A DNA stretch of 64,000 nucleotides, from assembly GCF_000281045.1 (NCBI RefSeq), contig NW_008246082.1, positions 163,831 through 227,830 of the forward strand. The letters run 5' to 3'. The notes under the pieces are model-generated. The model saw only the letters and a program-made list of their open reading frames with translations, did not search any database and was not told the DNA's origin. Shown piece by piece: positions 1 to 10,350 of the stretch; position 1 is the stretch's first letter; each line of letters begins with the position of its first letter. Position numbers and translations under genes: made by a program. Origin of the DNA: Saprolegnia diclina VS20. Its lineage: Eukaryota > Oomycota > Saprolegniomycetes > Saprolegniales > Saprolegniaceae.

Positions 1-381
1 GGAGCAAAAATTGTGCTCGTACGCTTCCTTGCAGAGCGTCGCAATCTCGTCCGGCGTCGCATCCGCCTGCATGATCATGAGCTCGCGCTAGCCACATACA
101 AAGGTATCTACCTTGAGAAGCGTATGGTCGATGGCCCGGCGCACGGTGGCGAGCGGGTCGTGCTTGGCCTCGTCCGCCGCGTCGACCTCGTCGTCGCCGG
201 GCGCAGGCAGCTCGCCCGTGTACTTGGGGCACGAGCGCAGATGCGAGAGAAGGCGGTTGACCGACTTGGACACGGAGGACTTGCAGTGCTTGCACTCCAT
301 GCGGCTCATCTTGAGGTTGAGAGACGGGTCGGACTCGACCTCGTCAAACTCGTCCCAGGCTGCGAGCTTCTTCTTGGGCAT
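1..381 (-). CDS. BED-type zinc finger protein, 3' end beyond window
   Basis: The reading frame begins MPKKKLAAWDEFDEV at 381 on the minus strand. Residues about 28-53 hold a C-x2-C ... H-x4-C arrangement (MECKHCKSS ... LLSHLRSCPKY), the pattern of BED-like DNA-binding fingers found in hAT transposases and domesticated relatives. An acidic stretch follows. The frame then needs a very short intron (about 24 nt, GTAGATACC...GGCTAG, around 88-111) to continue as RELMIMQADATPDEIATL to the window edge. The catalytic region, if any, lies outside, so a transposase cannot be told from a host gene. The finger is seen directly; the hAT link is inferred from the family. Confidence 0.55.
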
Positions 382-476
382 GGCGTCGTCGATTTCAAAA
401 TGAGCAGCCTACAAATAAGCAGAATTTTAGCCAATCGGGGACAGCGTGTTTATGCCACGGACCATGTTTAAACGTA

Positions 477-1057
477 GTAAAACCGATATGGGTGGCGGGG
501 TGAAAGTGTGAAAATGAAGCCGATGCACAGGCAGGGCGTCGCGCTTGAAGATGGGGGCGACAAAGCCACATCACTGTGCTGCGATGGTGCTTCCCACGCC
601 GCCAACCTGGCGTGTCGTGTCGCGGACAAAAAGACATGGCGATCTTGGCCAGCAATTTATGTGTAGATCGTCCCACGGTACGTTTAAACGCATTTTGAAG
701 GGGTGAAGCATGGGTTAAACCACGTTCAACTGGTCGATCGCAATGCTGTCAGCGCAAAAAGACGGATCTTGAGAGAGAAGAGGCACTGCGCTCAGGATGA
801 ACGGCGTCGAGTCAGCGAAAGAAGCGCGGTGGCCGCGGGGCAAGCGACGATGCGCTGGTGTCGCGATCCACGCGTGTGCTTGGACTTCAAGTTGGCATGG
901 GTAACTTAACCGGACGATCCGCAACCGGACGACGAAAGCGGATGAAGTTGAGCTTTCGGTGCACGTCGCACGCCAATGACCTTCGTCCCGCGAGGCTGCA
1001 GTAAAACAACAGCACGTCGTGGGCGCAAGCATCGTGATTGCTCAATTTACCGTCGCT
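477..1057. other. intergenic, nothing recognised
   Basis: About 580 bases between the BED finger gene and the decayed duplicate. Short open frames on both strands show no recognisable protein. No tRNA, repeat array or mobile-element end was seen. Confidence 0.5.
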
Positions 1058-1790
1058 TGGTGTAAAACACACACTTTAACGTCGTTTTTGGACACGGCCA
1101 AGTGCGTTTTAGTACCGTATCCGGATGATGTGACGGCAAAACGCGCGCCGATTGGACGCGAACATGAACGCGCAACGACCTGCTGGCAACTTCACCCGCG
1201 CCCAGCGGCGCGTACAATTGTACGATGCAGGCGCGGTGCTCACGGCAGCCAGCGCGTTCGTTGCGCTGCTCTTGTATGTCGGTCTTGAGCACTGAGCTGT
1301 AGATGAGCGGATGGAAGGGCGTCGCTTGCAGTACACTGGCTGCTGGCAGGGATGTTGAGAAGTGCCGCGATCACCGTGGGATGCTGCTTGGCCGACGCCA
1401 TGTAGAACGATCCCACGCACCTCCGGCCACACGTGAGCACACGTGTCAAGATAAGCCACGAGCTCGTCCGAACCCGCTCAGCAAAACGTTCGACTGCCGC
1501 AAATATGGAGCTCCTCGAGGCGACGGGTCACGTCGTTCCAGCAAGCACGCCGAGACTCGCGCCACCGAACTTTCGCAAAGAGAGTGCCTGCCAGGAGCTG
1601 CTGCAATGCCAGTGTCCGCGTTGGCTACGTCTTTTCAACCGGGATGGGCTGGTCCAAGGGGTCAACTACAAGGCCGGCAAGATCGTCGGCAAGGCGACGC
1701 CCAACCGAAAACATCCCCGGCAAGAATACGACGAGACAACGAAAAAGGTCTTGGCGCCCGACGCGGCGAAGAATCACAGATCCTAGCGGC
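1058..1790 (+). pseudogene. decayed, internally inverted copy of the 2535-4646 gene
   Basis: This stretch is a broken paralogue of the next gene. Its promoter and start area (1058-1175) matches 2437-2545, including the shared AGTACCGTATCCGGA element and an ATG near 1164. The copy then jumps to sequence equivalent to 3833-3930 (at 1175-1275, with an 8-nt insertion), so about 1.3 kb is missing. Bases about 1289-1475 match 3940-4143 in reverse complement. From about 1485 to 1785 the match to 4190-4470 runs forward again. The reading frame is destroyed by the deletion, inversion and indels. All of this is seen by direct comparison within the window. Confidence 0.85.
1119..1126. promoter_or_regulatory. 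ATCCGGAT palindrome, promoter of decayed copy
   Basis: Palindromic 8-mer about 38 bases before the residual ATG of the decayed copy. The same element or a one-base variant stands upstream of several other genes here. Function inferred. Confidence 0.3.
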
Positions 1791-1908
1791 AAGACCAGCA
1801 TGAAGCATCAGGTTGCCTGGAGGGAGCAACTGAGTACGGATAGACAGATGAATGAGTTGATGCATCGTCGGTACGCTCATTGCGCTCCCTACAAACGTAA
1901 AATCTAAT

Positions 1909-1990
1909 AAGATCTGCCTACTAAGAACCAAGATCTGCCTACTAAGAACCAAGATCTGCCAACTAAGATCCAAGATCTGCCAACTAAGCT
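1909..1990. repeat. 21-bp tandem repeat, about four units
   Basis: Four consecutive units start at 1909, 1930, 1951 and 1972. Each begins AAGATCTGCC and continues with TACTAAG or AACTAAG. The first two are identical, the third differs at two bases and the last is cut short. The array lies between the two decayed gene remnants and has no counterpart in the intact duplicate. Confidence 0.9.
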
Positions 1991-2029
1991 CAAGATGTGC
2001 CGACGTGGATTCACTTCTTCTCATGCGGC

Positions 2030-2440
2030 GCACGCGAAGGATCGAAAGGACACACTTTGCAGCTCCATCGTCGGCCGCTGGAGGATGACGAACGAGCCAA
2101 CGCTGATCAGCGTCGGCGCCATTAACTGAGGCACGACAGCTCTTCTTTTCGCCGCCGAATCCACTGACTTGGACAGAAGTTCGTCGACGACCTTCCGGCC
2201 CTCGCATCGCTTCTCGAGAGCGAGGGCAGTAATAATGACATTTGTCGGGATGGAGATCATCGACAACATTTACATCAAGCCAGAAGACGATGCGATGGTC
2301 TTTGGCACGTACAGAAGCCTCGAGACACTAGTACGTCAGTGTTCCAAGCTCTCGATCTGACGCATTGCAGAGCCCGTACGGCGGCGGTACACCTCTCTAC
2401 ACGTGGCAAGACGACACGAGAGCAATCCAAATGTCAAAAC
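2030..2440 (+). pseudogene. decayed copy of the 4988-6069 gene, first exons only
   Basis: This region matches about 4930-5310 across the 5' region, first exons and first part of the third exon of the next-but-one gene. The start at 2085 (MTNEPTL...) runs into an in-frame TGA at 2127-2129, where the intact copy keeps an open codon. The second exon, with its MEIIDN-IYIKPEDDAMVF-like stretch, and the following intron border are still visible. The match stops at about 2415, so most of the gene is absent. Together with the preceding remnant this shows that two neighbouring genes were duplicated as one block. Confidence 0.8.
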
Positions 2441-2498
2441 CACTTTAACGTGTTGTCTTGACCTCGACTAAGTACGTTTTAGTACCGTATCCGGACGA

Positions 2499-2506
2499 TG
2501 CAGCTG
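2499..2506. promoter_or_regulatory. ATCCGGAC, variant promoter element
   Basis: Sits 29 bases before the ATG at 2535, inside a block conserved with the decayed copy. One base differs from the palindrome ATCCGGAT found upstream of other genes. Regulatory role inferred. Confidence 0.3.
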
Positions 2507-2534
2507 GGAAAAGCGCGGTTTGGTGGACGCCAGC

Positions 2535-4646
2535 ATGTACGCCTGGGAGACCATCGCCCGCGCCCGGGAAGCCTTCGCCCGCGCGCGGAAGGCCGGTGCG
2601 TCACCATCCGAGGGCCTCGAGAAGGCCATGGAGCTCTTCCAGCAGCCTGGACCCATCTACGACTTTCGAGCTCTCGTTCAAGGTACGCTGTCCACGGCCT
2701 GTAGATGGATGCCATCGCCGCGTAGAGCTGCAGCGGCTCGTGGAAACGTCCGACGTCTCTACCATGGACGCGTTCCTGCACCTTGCGACGGTGGTTCCAC
2801 ATCAAGACTGTACAGTACGCGCGAAGGAAGTGGGTCATACCTTGGTCTGCTTGGCGCTGGCCCTCGGTGGCGGCAGGACGACCGCCACAGTGGTCTGCAC
2901 GCTCGTGGGCGCCATTTTGACGAATCCGCGCACGGCCGTTGGCTTTGTGTCGGCGTTCACAAGCGAGTGGGGTAAAATCCAGGCTGTGGGTGAGACCAAG
3001 GCTGGGGAGACGAGCCACGCGCTCATTGGCAAGTACCATACGTGGGTACGAACGTGCTACCGCCCCCTTGTGCAGCCCATCATAATGAGCTCGCGTGCGT
3101 CGTCGATTTGACCACCTTCGTTGCCTCATGCGTGCGCGATAGCACTGGAGAGCGCGCAAGAATTCATCGAGACGTGGACCATCTTTGCGACGATGCAAGC
3201 CTCGTACAAAGACAAGTCCGGAGCCGCCGACAGTGCCCGTACGGCCCTCGACGTGTTCTGCGATCCTCGCACAAACGCCGAGGCCCGTAGCAGCATGGCC
3301 GGCAGCATGCACGAGCTACTTGGACTCCTGAATGCAGTCGATGCCCAGCGCGTCGCGACCATCATCGTTGAAGAGACGCTCTTGCACGGTACGACGCCCA
3401 TGATTTGTTGGATGCAATGGTGGTTGATACACCTGGACACGTAGCCTCGCCACGGGCACGGACGGAACTGCTCTCGCTGCTCGAGCACCTCGTGCAAGAC
3501 GGTGTTGCGACACCTCAACACTTTGTGATGGTCTGTCACCTTTTTGCGACCGCCACAGTGCCCGACGAACAGTCCATCTGGCTCGCACTCTTCCGCTTGT
3601 GGATCGAGGTCGCCACCAAGGCCACTTCTCACGACGCCGTGCTCCCCACGGCCTACCTCATCCCTCCATTGATCCAGCGCCACGCCGTCGCGTCGATAGG
3701 CTCGTTCGCGACAGCGGCGCTCCTGGACGCAGCGAACAAGTATGCGTACAATCGTCGGTGCGCGGCCGTCGACGCCGTCACGATTTCGCCCAACGAAGCG
3801 GGTGTCATGACGCTGCGCTGTCACACGTTTGCGTTCAACGACCTGCTGGCAACATTACCCGCGCCCAGCGGCGCGTACGATGCAGGCGCGGTGCTCACGG
3901 CAGCCAGCGCGCTCGTTGCGTTTGGCTGGGTGAGTTCAGACGAGCTCGTGGCCTATCTTGACACGTGTGCTCACGTGTGGCCCGAGGCGCGTGGGATCGT
4001 GACCCCGTGTTTTCTCTACATGGCGTCGGTGCGGTACGACCCCACGGTGTTCGCGACACTTCTCAACATCCCTGCCATCCACCAGTGCACGTACTGCAGC
4101 AAGACACCGTTCCATCCCCTCGCCTACTGCGCGGCCCTCAAGATTGCCATACAAGAGAAAAGGCCGCTGCGAAAGGGCGCTGTCGTGACGACCACGTTCG
4201 ACTGCTCGTATTGTCGCTATTTGGAGCTCCTCGAGGCGACGGGCCACGTCGCTCCAGCAAGCACGCCGAGACTCGCGTCCCCGAAATTTCATCGAGAGCA
4301 CAGCTGCAATGCGCTGTTGCAAGACATTGCCGACGGCTGCGTCCGCGTCGGCTACGTCTACCCCGCCGCGGTGGGCCCACCGAAGGGCTGGGTCAACTAC
4401 TTGGCGGGCAAGTTCGTCGTGCGAAAACACCCGGGAAAACAACAGAGAAAGGCGCGAGAACGGTTCTTGGCAAGCACCTCTGAAGCCAACCTCGACACGT
4501 CGTCCGAACCACGTGCCAAGCGCCAACACATGCAGAAGGCGACGACCGACGATAACCCGTCGCCTTCGTACGTCGACCCCACGAGGATCGACTCAAGGGC
4601 AGTCGAAAAAACCGCCCGCGGAAACGGTGTCGCTCCAAGGCGTTGA
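2535..4646 (+). CDS. unknown protein with C-terminal cysteine-rich region, intact duplicate
   Basis: The chosen start is the ATG at 2535 (MYAWETIARAREAFARARKA), just after the duplicated promoter block. Exon one ends near 2682. A 22-nt intron (2683-2704, GTACGCTG...CTGTAG) restores the frame into a helical region (DGCHRRVELQRLVETSD). Further short introns lie near 3033-3150 (exact borders unclear) and at 3389-3444. The last exon, from 3445, is long. It carries paired cysteines (HQCTYCSKTPFHPLAYC, then FDCSYC about 30 residues on) that could bind zinc, followed by a basic tail. No family is recognised. It is probably lineage-restricted. A decayed, partly inverted copy lies just upstream. Confidence 0.7.
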
Positions 4647-4987
4647 AAAAGCTCGTGGCGAGCACCACTGTGAGTACCCTCGGCGCGTCGTCCGAGCCAA
4701 GTGCTGAGCGCTACAGCACACTAAGGACCATGACTGCCGCGTCCAGGTCGTAGCCAGTGTACTAGACAAACACGAGTTCATTTCATGTGTTTGGCGGCAA
4801 CATATTTATTGTTCATGTCACTGTCGTATTGATGCAACGTTGGATCGATCCGTGTTGCGATCTTTGCCCGACTAAGATCTTGAAGGACCTACACTCTTGG
4901 ACGCCATCATCCGGATAAAGATATCCCGCGACTTGTTCGAAGGATCCAAGCGACACACTTTGTGGCTCTGTCGGCGGCCGCTCGAGA
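4647..4987. other. intergenic with ATCCGGAT element
   Basis: Short spacer between the two duplicated genes. An ATCCGGAT palindrome at 4909-4916 lies about 72 bases before the next start codon. From about 4925 the sequence is shared with the decayed copy. Nothing else recognised. Confidence 0.5.
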
Positions 4988-6069
4988 ATGACGACCGAGC
5001 CTACTCTGACGAGCGCGTCGGTGCCATTGACCGAGGTAGCTCTTCTTCTCGCGGTCGTATTATCATCCACTGACTCGAGCAGAACAACGTCGACGAGCTC
5101 ACGGCCCTCGCGTCGCTGCTCGAGATGGAGATCATCGACAGCGTGTATGTCGAGCCAGAAGACGATGCGATGGCCTTTGACACGTACATAAGCCTCGAGA
5201 CACTAGTACGTGAGTCGTCTCAGTTCTCGATCTGACGGGTGCTAGGCATTACAGAGCCCGCACGGCGGCGGCGGGGCCGCGCACCTCCACACGTGGCAAG
5301 ACGACAGCATCGATCTTGAAGACGACGACGATCCGGCAACCGAGAGCAACAATGACGACAGGATGCGAGCCGACGCCAGCTCTAGCAGCGTCGCACTCGT
5401 CGATGGGCCGTTCCCGCCCAGCGAGCCGCAGGACCGCCGCCGGCCGTCGCTTCGCAAAGGTACCAAACGACCTACGACGAGCAGCCATCACGCCAAGCGT
5501 AGAGCTCTTTCAGCAGCGCATCAAGAGCCACGACATTGCGTCGCCAGGACCCAAGGGCGACGACCACTACGCACAGTCGATGACGCCCGAGTGCGACCTC
5601 GCATCGCCGCTCTTGCTGCCGTCGTCGCCCGTCGCCGAGACGTCGACACCACGCGCCATGGAAGACAACAACGCGATCGACGCACTGGAAGAAGCCTTGC
5701 GCAAGACGCGCGCTCGCGTACCCCGGGCGCGCAAGGTCAAGCACGGCGGTATCTACACGCTGCTGCTGCAAGGCATGAAGCGCCACGACGACCACGAAGT
5801 CGAAACCGAAGCGCCGCGAAGGACATCGGCGCCCGAGCCGTCGCTCGTTGCACTGCACACACCGCGTACGTCAACCACCGTAGCACAACGTCTCTAACCT
5901 TAAACCTCTAGAGGAGCACGTGCCAAGTCCCGATGTCGCCAAGGTACGTCCAAAGGTCGCCGTTGACAACCTTTGCTAATGCGCTCTTTGCATCTAGCGA
6001 CGCTCGCCTGTACAGCCCGCGCACGTCCGGCACGGCAGCATCTACCGCATGCTGCGAGACAAATCATAG
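4988..6069 (+). CDS. unknown 281-residue protein with repeated HG-IY-L motif
   Basis: Six exons give a continuous frame: 4988-5035, 5080-5205, 5255-5459, 5503-5865, 5912-5943 and 5998-6069, totalling 282 codons, with GT/AG borders throughout. The product starts MTTEPTLTSASVPLTE. It has an acidic linker (DLEDDDD), a proline- and serine-rich middle, and two related basic motifs: KHGGIYTLLLQGMKR near 5740-5790 and RHGSIYRMLRDKS at the very C-terminus. This suggests a short linear motif used twice. No family is recognised. It ends 43 bases from the converging gene. The upstream remnant at 2030-2440 is a decayed copy of its 5' end. Confidence 0.75.
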
Positions 6070-6112
6070 TGTTGTAGTTTTAGTAGAAACTTGGCCTCGT
6101 CGAATCGTCTTG

Positions 6113-8671
6113 CTACTCGTCAGCAGTCATCTGCGATCCCAGCGTCCTGTGCAGTGCCGTCTGAAAGCCGTTGGCGAGGTACGCCGGGTGGAGATGCGTC
6201 CCGTCGAGAGCGTACGCGGGCTGGAGCTAAGATACCAGGATAGAACGCTCCATATATGGTGGCTAAAGGATACCTTGCCGTCATCGCCGAGGAGGTCGTC
6301 AAAGCAGTCGAGCCACTGGCAGAACGACGCAGCTTCGACGCGAGTACGCAAGAGCGCGTTGTACCGCAGGACCAAGTGCCGCGTCTCGTCCAAGACGGGC
6401 ACGATCGGGTGGATGTACGCCTAATGAGACGCGCTCATCGGCAATTAAACGCTTCGCAAACGAGACACTACGTCAAAGCCATGCGCGCGCACGAGGGCCT
6501 CGAGCACCTGCAAAAAGTGACTCATCGTTGCGACCATGCCATCGTCGACGCTCTACGCGTCATCGTCTCGTTGCGATCAGGGCAGTGTCCTACCTCGTAG
6601 CGGCACTTGTCGACCGCGAGCAGAATGCCTTCGCGGCAGTCGATTTCGCCCAAGAGAAACACGATCCGCGCGCGACGCGGCAGGCGCGCGATGACATGTT
6701 CAAAGTGCCTTTTCGGGTAAAACGTTGACGCGCGGCGCAAGTGCCCTAGACATAACGTGTCATGACATACCATTGCGAGCGGTCTACAGTGCTTGAGGCC
6801 CGTCACAAGCGCCGGCGTGAGACGCACGGAGCGGGTTCCGAGCGTCAGAGTCCGCCATGCGGTCGGCAGCGTGTGCGAGTCGCCGCAGACATAGACCGTC
6901 TCGTACTCCTTGGCTGTCTCGATGCCCGTGGCCGACGGAAAGGCCAACAGCGGAGTCGGGATGCACAGCAGTTGCGCGATGCAGCAGTAATATGCGTGCT
7001 CGTTTCGAATCGTCGTTTGGTGCAGGTGGTGGCCATAGACGACGCGAAGCGGCTCGAGAAGCTTCAGCAGCGCGTGCAATGGCGCGCCACAGCCTTCGAG
7101 AAACAAAATCTACTCATGCGGATCCTGGTACTGGTCCCGCGCACGTCGTTGTACCTTGACGACGGCGAAGAAGAGGGCGAGGAGGTCCCAGTCGTCTTCT
7201 GGCAGCAGCTGATGCGCCACGCCGGCCCGCTGGACGTTGACAAACCCGTCCGACGTCCAGTAGAGCTCGGCAGAAGGGCTGCCCCGGCCCGCGTCGAGGG
7301 TCGGAAACGCCTCCAAGATGGCGGCCACGTCACGGCAGGCGAGCCCGCCCGTCGTCAACGTTGGGTTGCTTGCACAAAACAACCGGGCGACGTCGTACGC
7401 TGCCGCGTGGTCGACGACGACTTCTAGCGCGTGGACGTAGTTGAGTGCATACGACGCATGGGCGGGCGCGAGAGCGACAGCTTGCGCAAAGCACGCCAAG
7501 CACCCTACGTCATATTCGCAAGATTCGATCATTAGAGCACGTAGGACACAGACCCGTCATGGCGCTGTAGTCCTTAGCAATAGTCGCCAAGTACGCAAAG
7601 GCGGGCGCGGTCGTCGCACTCGACGGGTCCAGCGTCGCGATGAGGTGCGTGAACCCGTCGGGCGCTTCCAAAAACGTGGCAAATTGCGCTTGCACCGCTA
7701 TAGCATGGTGAGGCGGCAAGGACGAGGCATGGTGGGAGCGTACCGCGGTCCTTTGCGCGGCCCGTGAGCACCTTGAGGATCATTTGCATCGCTTCGACGG
7801 GCCGGCCGCGTTCGTGCGCGATCGCGCTGTAGAGCGCAATCGCGTCCAAATCGGTCTCGTCCGACATGACGAGCCGGCGCCGAACCGTCTCGATCGCAGC
7901 CTCGATGTCGCCAGCAGCGTGCTGAAGCCGCGCCTGGAGCCGGTCGACGCGCGCGACAAGGTCGGCATCCGAAACACGCAGCGCCGCGAGCCGCTCCAGC
8001 GCCGGGGCAAACGCCCGCAGGTGCAGCTCGCACTCAGCTACATCGAGGCAGAGTTCAATGGACGCGGTGGTGGCCGCGGCGGTCGCGAGGACGGGCTCGG
8101 CGATCGCTTTGGCTGTAGCCCATGCAGACGCTTGCATGTAGATGCGCACGAGGCCATGCGTCGCCTCGCATTGACGCGGGTCGAGCTCGCGCAAGATGGT
8201 CTCCCACACTAGAATGCTCGAATCGGATGATGGAGGAGGAGGAAGAGCGACGAACAGGCCTTGGCCGACCGGAACTCGCCGCGGTCGCGGTGCTTGGCGG
8301 CGAGCGCGAGCAGCGGCCCGACGGTCGTCAACGACGCGGCAGTGTGCTGTGGTACTGGGCGCGTGACGTCGAGCTCGCACGAGTCCTAGTGTGCCACGTC
8401 ATACCCGAGACGGCATTCGACAGGATAATACGTCGACAAGGAGCTGCGACAGCTTTTTCTCGAGGCGCACGGCAGCGTCGGCGCGTGTGGCGACGAGCCC
8501 TTGCGTGTCGATGGCAGACTTAAATTTGGCGTTGTGGGCGGCCACGAGCGCCGTTAAAGCGTCGAGCACGGTGGTCGTTCGATCGAGCTGCGGCGCGCGC
8601 AGCACGTACGTCCACGCGCGCAAGTCGCTATCGCCAGGCGACGGCGTGCAGTGCAGGTAGATCTTGGCCAT
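6113..8671 (-). CDS. TPR protein fused to SGNH/GDSL-type hydrolase domain
   Basis: Starts MAKIYLHCTPSPGDSDLRAW at 8671 and ends QMTADE at 6113. Short introns lie near 8415-8370, 8260-8215, 7770-7690, 7560-7505, 7110, 6590, 6440-6411 (30 nt) and 6270-6225. The N-terminal half is helical and fits tetratricopeptide-type repeats (for example LWETILRELDPRQCEA and GCLACFAQAVALAPAHASY). The C-terminal half has a GDSH motif (YVCGDSHTLPTAWRTL) resembling SGNH block I, a central GEIDCREG motif, and DGTHLHP near the end, matching the block V D-x-x-H. This gives a plausible Ser-Asp-His triad. The substrate is unknown, possibly a glycan or lipid ester. No signal peptide was seen. Confidence 0.7.
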
Positions 8672-8864
8672 GATCGAATATCGATGGCGAATCTTGAAGC
8701 GGCGTGTTCTAGCGGTGTCTACCTGCCAAGTACGCATATAATGCGTCGTAGAGGCGTTGGCATATATCATATCGAGTTGTTCTATTCAGATGCAAAGCAA
8801 CCTACGCTACTACGTGGACGTCGGCGGCGGCGACTGCTTCGGACTCGGTTATCAAATACATCAT

Positions 8865-9002
8865 TTAGTTGTTCTGCTTCTTCAAGTGGGCGTAGTACGC
8901 GTCGAACTTGTTGAGCTCCGAGTTGGCGTAGCGCTTCCAGACAAGGCCGCCGGCGACGCCGAGGACGCTGGCAATGACAATCTCAATCTTGGCGCTGGGC
9001 AT
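8865..9002 (-). CDS. 45-residue single-span membrane protein, copy 1 (COX VIc/Vc-like)
   Basis: An uninterrupted frame begins MPSAKIEIVIASVLGVAGG at 9002 and ends LKKQNN before a TAA. One hydrophobic segment (residues 5-22) is followed by WKRYANSEL and a charged helix (KFDAYYAHLKK). This layout resembles small one-span subunits of mitochondrial cytochrome c oxidase (plant Vc, animal VIc: hydrophobic span, then K-x-x-x-A-x-x-x-K-K-x-x-x-Y-Y). The second copy (9220-9357) keeps the same length and positions, which argues that both are real genes. The complex assignment is inferred. Confidence 0.65.
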   Translation of the reverse strand: MPSAKIEIVIASVLGVAGGLVWKRYANSELNKFDAYYAHLKKQNN

Positions 9003-9219
9003 CTTGGCTGCTCGACTCGAATATCCGAAATGAGGAATATGCAGTCACCCGCCACTCACTTTCGCCCGATCAAGTGCGACGCACTTACGGCGATAAGTGC
9101 GCTTGGAAGATCCAATTTGGCCAATAAGATAAGACAATCTATTCCCGACACCACGGACGACGCGCGCTACAGCTATAGGTCGTGGCGTAGACGTCAACGT
9201 GTGGGCAATCGACATCTCT

Positions 9220-9357
9220 TTACTGATCGGCCTTCTTGAGCGACGCGTAGTACGAGTCGATCTTCTTGAGGTCGGCGGTTGCCCACTTCTTCCATGTCAT
9301 CGCGCCGGCCAAGGCGAGGGTCGCGGCAACAGCAATTTCAAACTTGGCGCTCGGCAT
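9220..9357 (-). CDS. 45-residue single-span membrane protein, copy 2 (COX VIc/Vc-like)
   Basis: Starts MPSAKFEIAVAATLALAG at 9357 and ends LKKADQ before a TAA. It is the same length as copy 1 and shares MPSAK-EI, a single membrane span, WKKWA and D-YYA-LKK, but differs at about half of the residues. The tandem pair therefore diverged a while ago under constraint. It is intronless. A small oxidase or other respiratory-complex subunit is the best guess from size and layout. Confidence 0.65.
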   Translation of the reverse strand: MPSAKFEIAVAATLALAGAMTWKKWATADLKKIDSYYASLKKADQ

Positions 9358-10350
9358 TGTGAGTGTCTACGGAGTGCGGCGGCAACGTGTGTGGGTCCAC
9401 AGTGGAGTTGGAAAGTAATGAGCCACGCAGCAGGAGGCCACGACGCCTGACGCTCGGCAACGCTTCGCGCAGGGACGAATCGCACTTGATCGGGTCAATT
9501 TGGGGTCCTAGAGATTTGCAAAGTCCGTGTGGTTACATCTTCATGTCTTGAACAAAGTATGGCTTCGTAATCGCACTTACACGAGACCTCAGGCCGTAGA
9601 TAGAAAAACCAAGTGGTTTCGTTGAAGTTCGCTTCAAGGGGGCGGGTATAAAAAAACGCACGCACCCAGCACAGAAATACGTCGGACCAATCACAGCGCG
9701 CTGCAAAAACAGGCCGGACGACGCCGTCTCTTTGACGCGACGCCGTTCTTGACGACGTCGGCACTCTTCCTTCAGGACTAAGATCTATCCGTCTTATCCT
9801 GCGACGTAGTCTATGCGTTCGTCTGCGGAGGCGGCACGGACACCGGAGACAATAGCCCCTCTGCGGTGCACCCGCCACTTGTAGGCAGGATGGTCGGCCA
9901 GGGCGTGTTTCATTCGAAACACATCAGCAGCACACTTGACGAACCAGTCGCCGCGGGTGGGTTGTAGCAGGTAGTACACTTGCTTTGAGCGAGGTGGCTG
10001 GAATCTGAGTGTATGAAACACAATCATACCGCGACGTGTCTATGGGAAGAAGCGCAGCCGTCGCTCGCCGAGCCGACCTCGGCATCTACATGACTACGAG
10101 CTATGACTACGGTCCATGACCGCGCCGGATGCTCGTATGCAACATGCATGGCAAGGTGGTCGAAATGCAATCTCCCACCTTTGCAAGTGCAAACGCATTA
10201 AGTGCAATCTCAGCATGGACGGACGGCGCCAAGCGTCTAAGTCTGTGGTCCAACTAGTGCAGTCGTTGCCATCAGACAGAAGGCGACCGTAATTAGGCCG
10301 TCGGTTGCATAACCGTTAAACTCGCACTAGAAAGGACGTGAGCATCGACG
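9358..10350. other. intergenic, no certain gene
   Basis: Almost 1 kb with frequent stops. A minus-strand frame at 9794-10027 (including YKWRVHRRGAIVSG) looks somewhat protein-like and could be an old gene or transposon fragment, but no family is recognised and no splice partners were found. Confidence 0.4.

Noticed and set aside
1-381. Active hAT transposon
   Set aside because: Only a BED finger and the following exon start are inside the window; no terminal repeats or transposase core can be seen.
9794-10027. Minus-strand frame with protein-like YKWRVHRRGAIVSG
   Set aside because: No start context, no family, no adjoining exons; could be an old fragment but not supportable as a gene.
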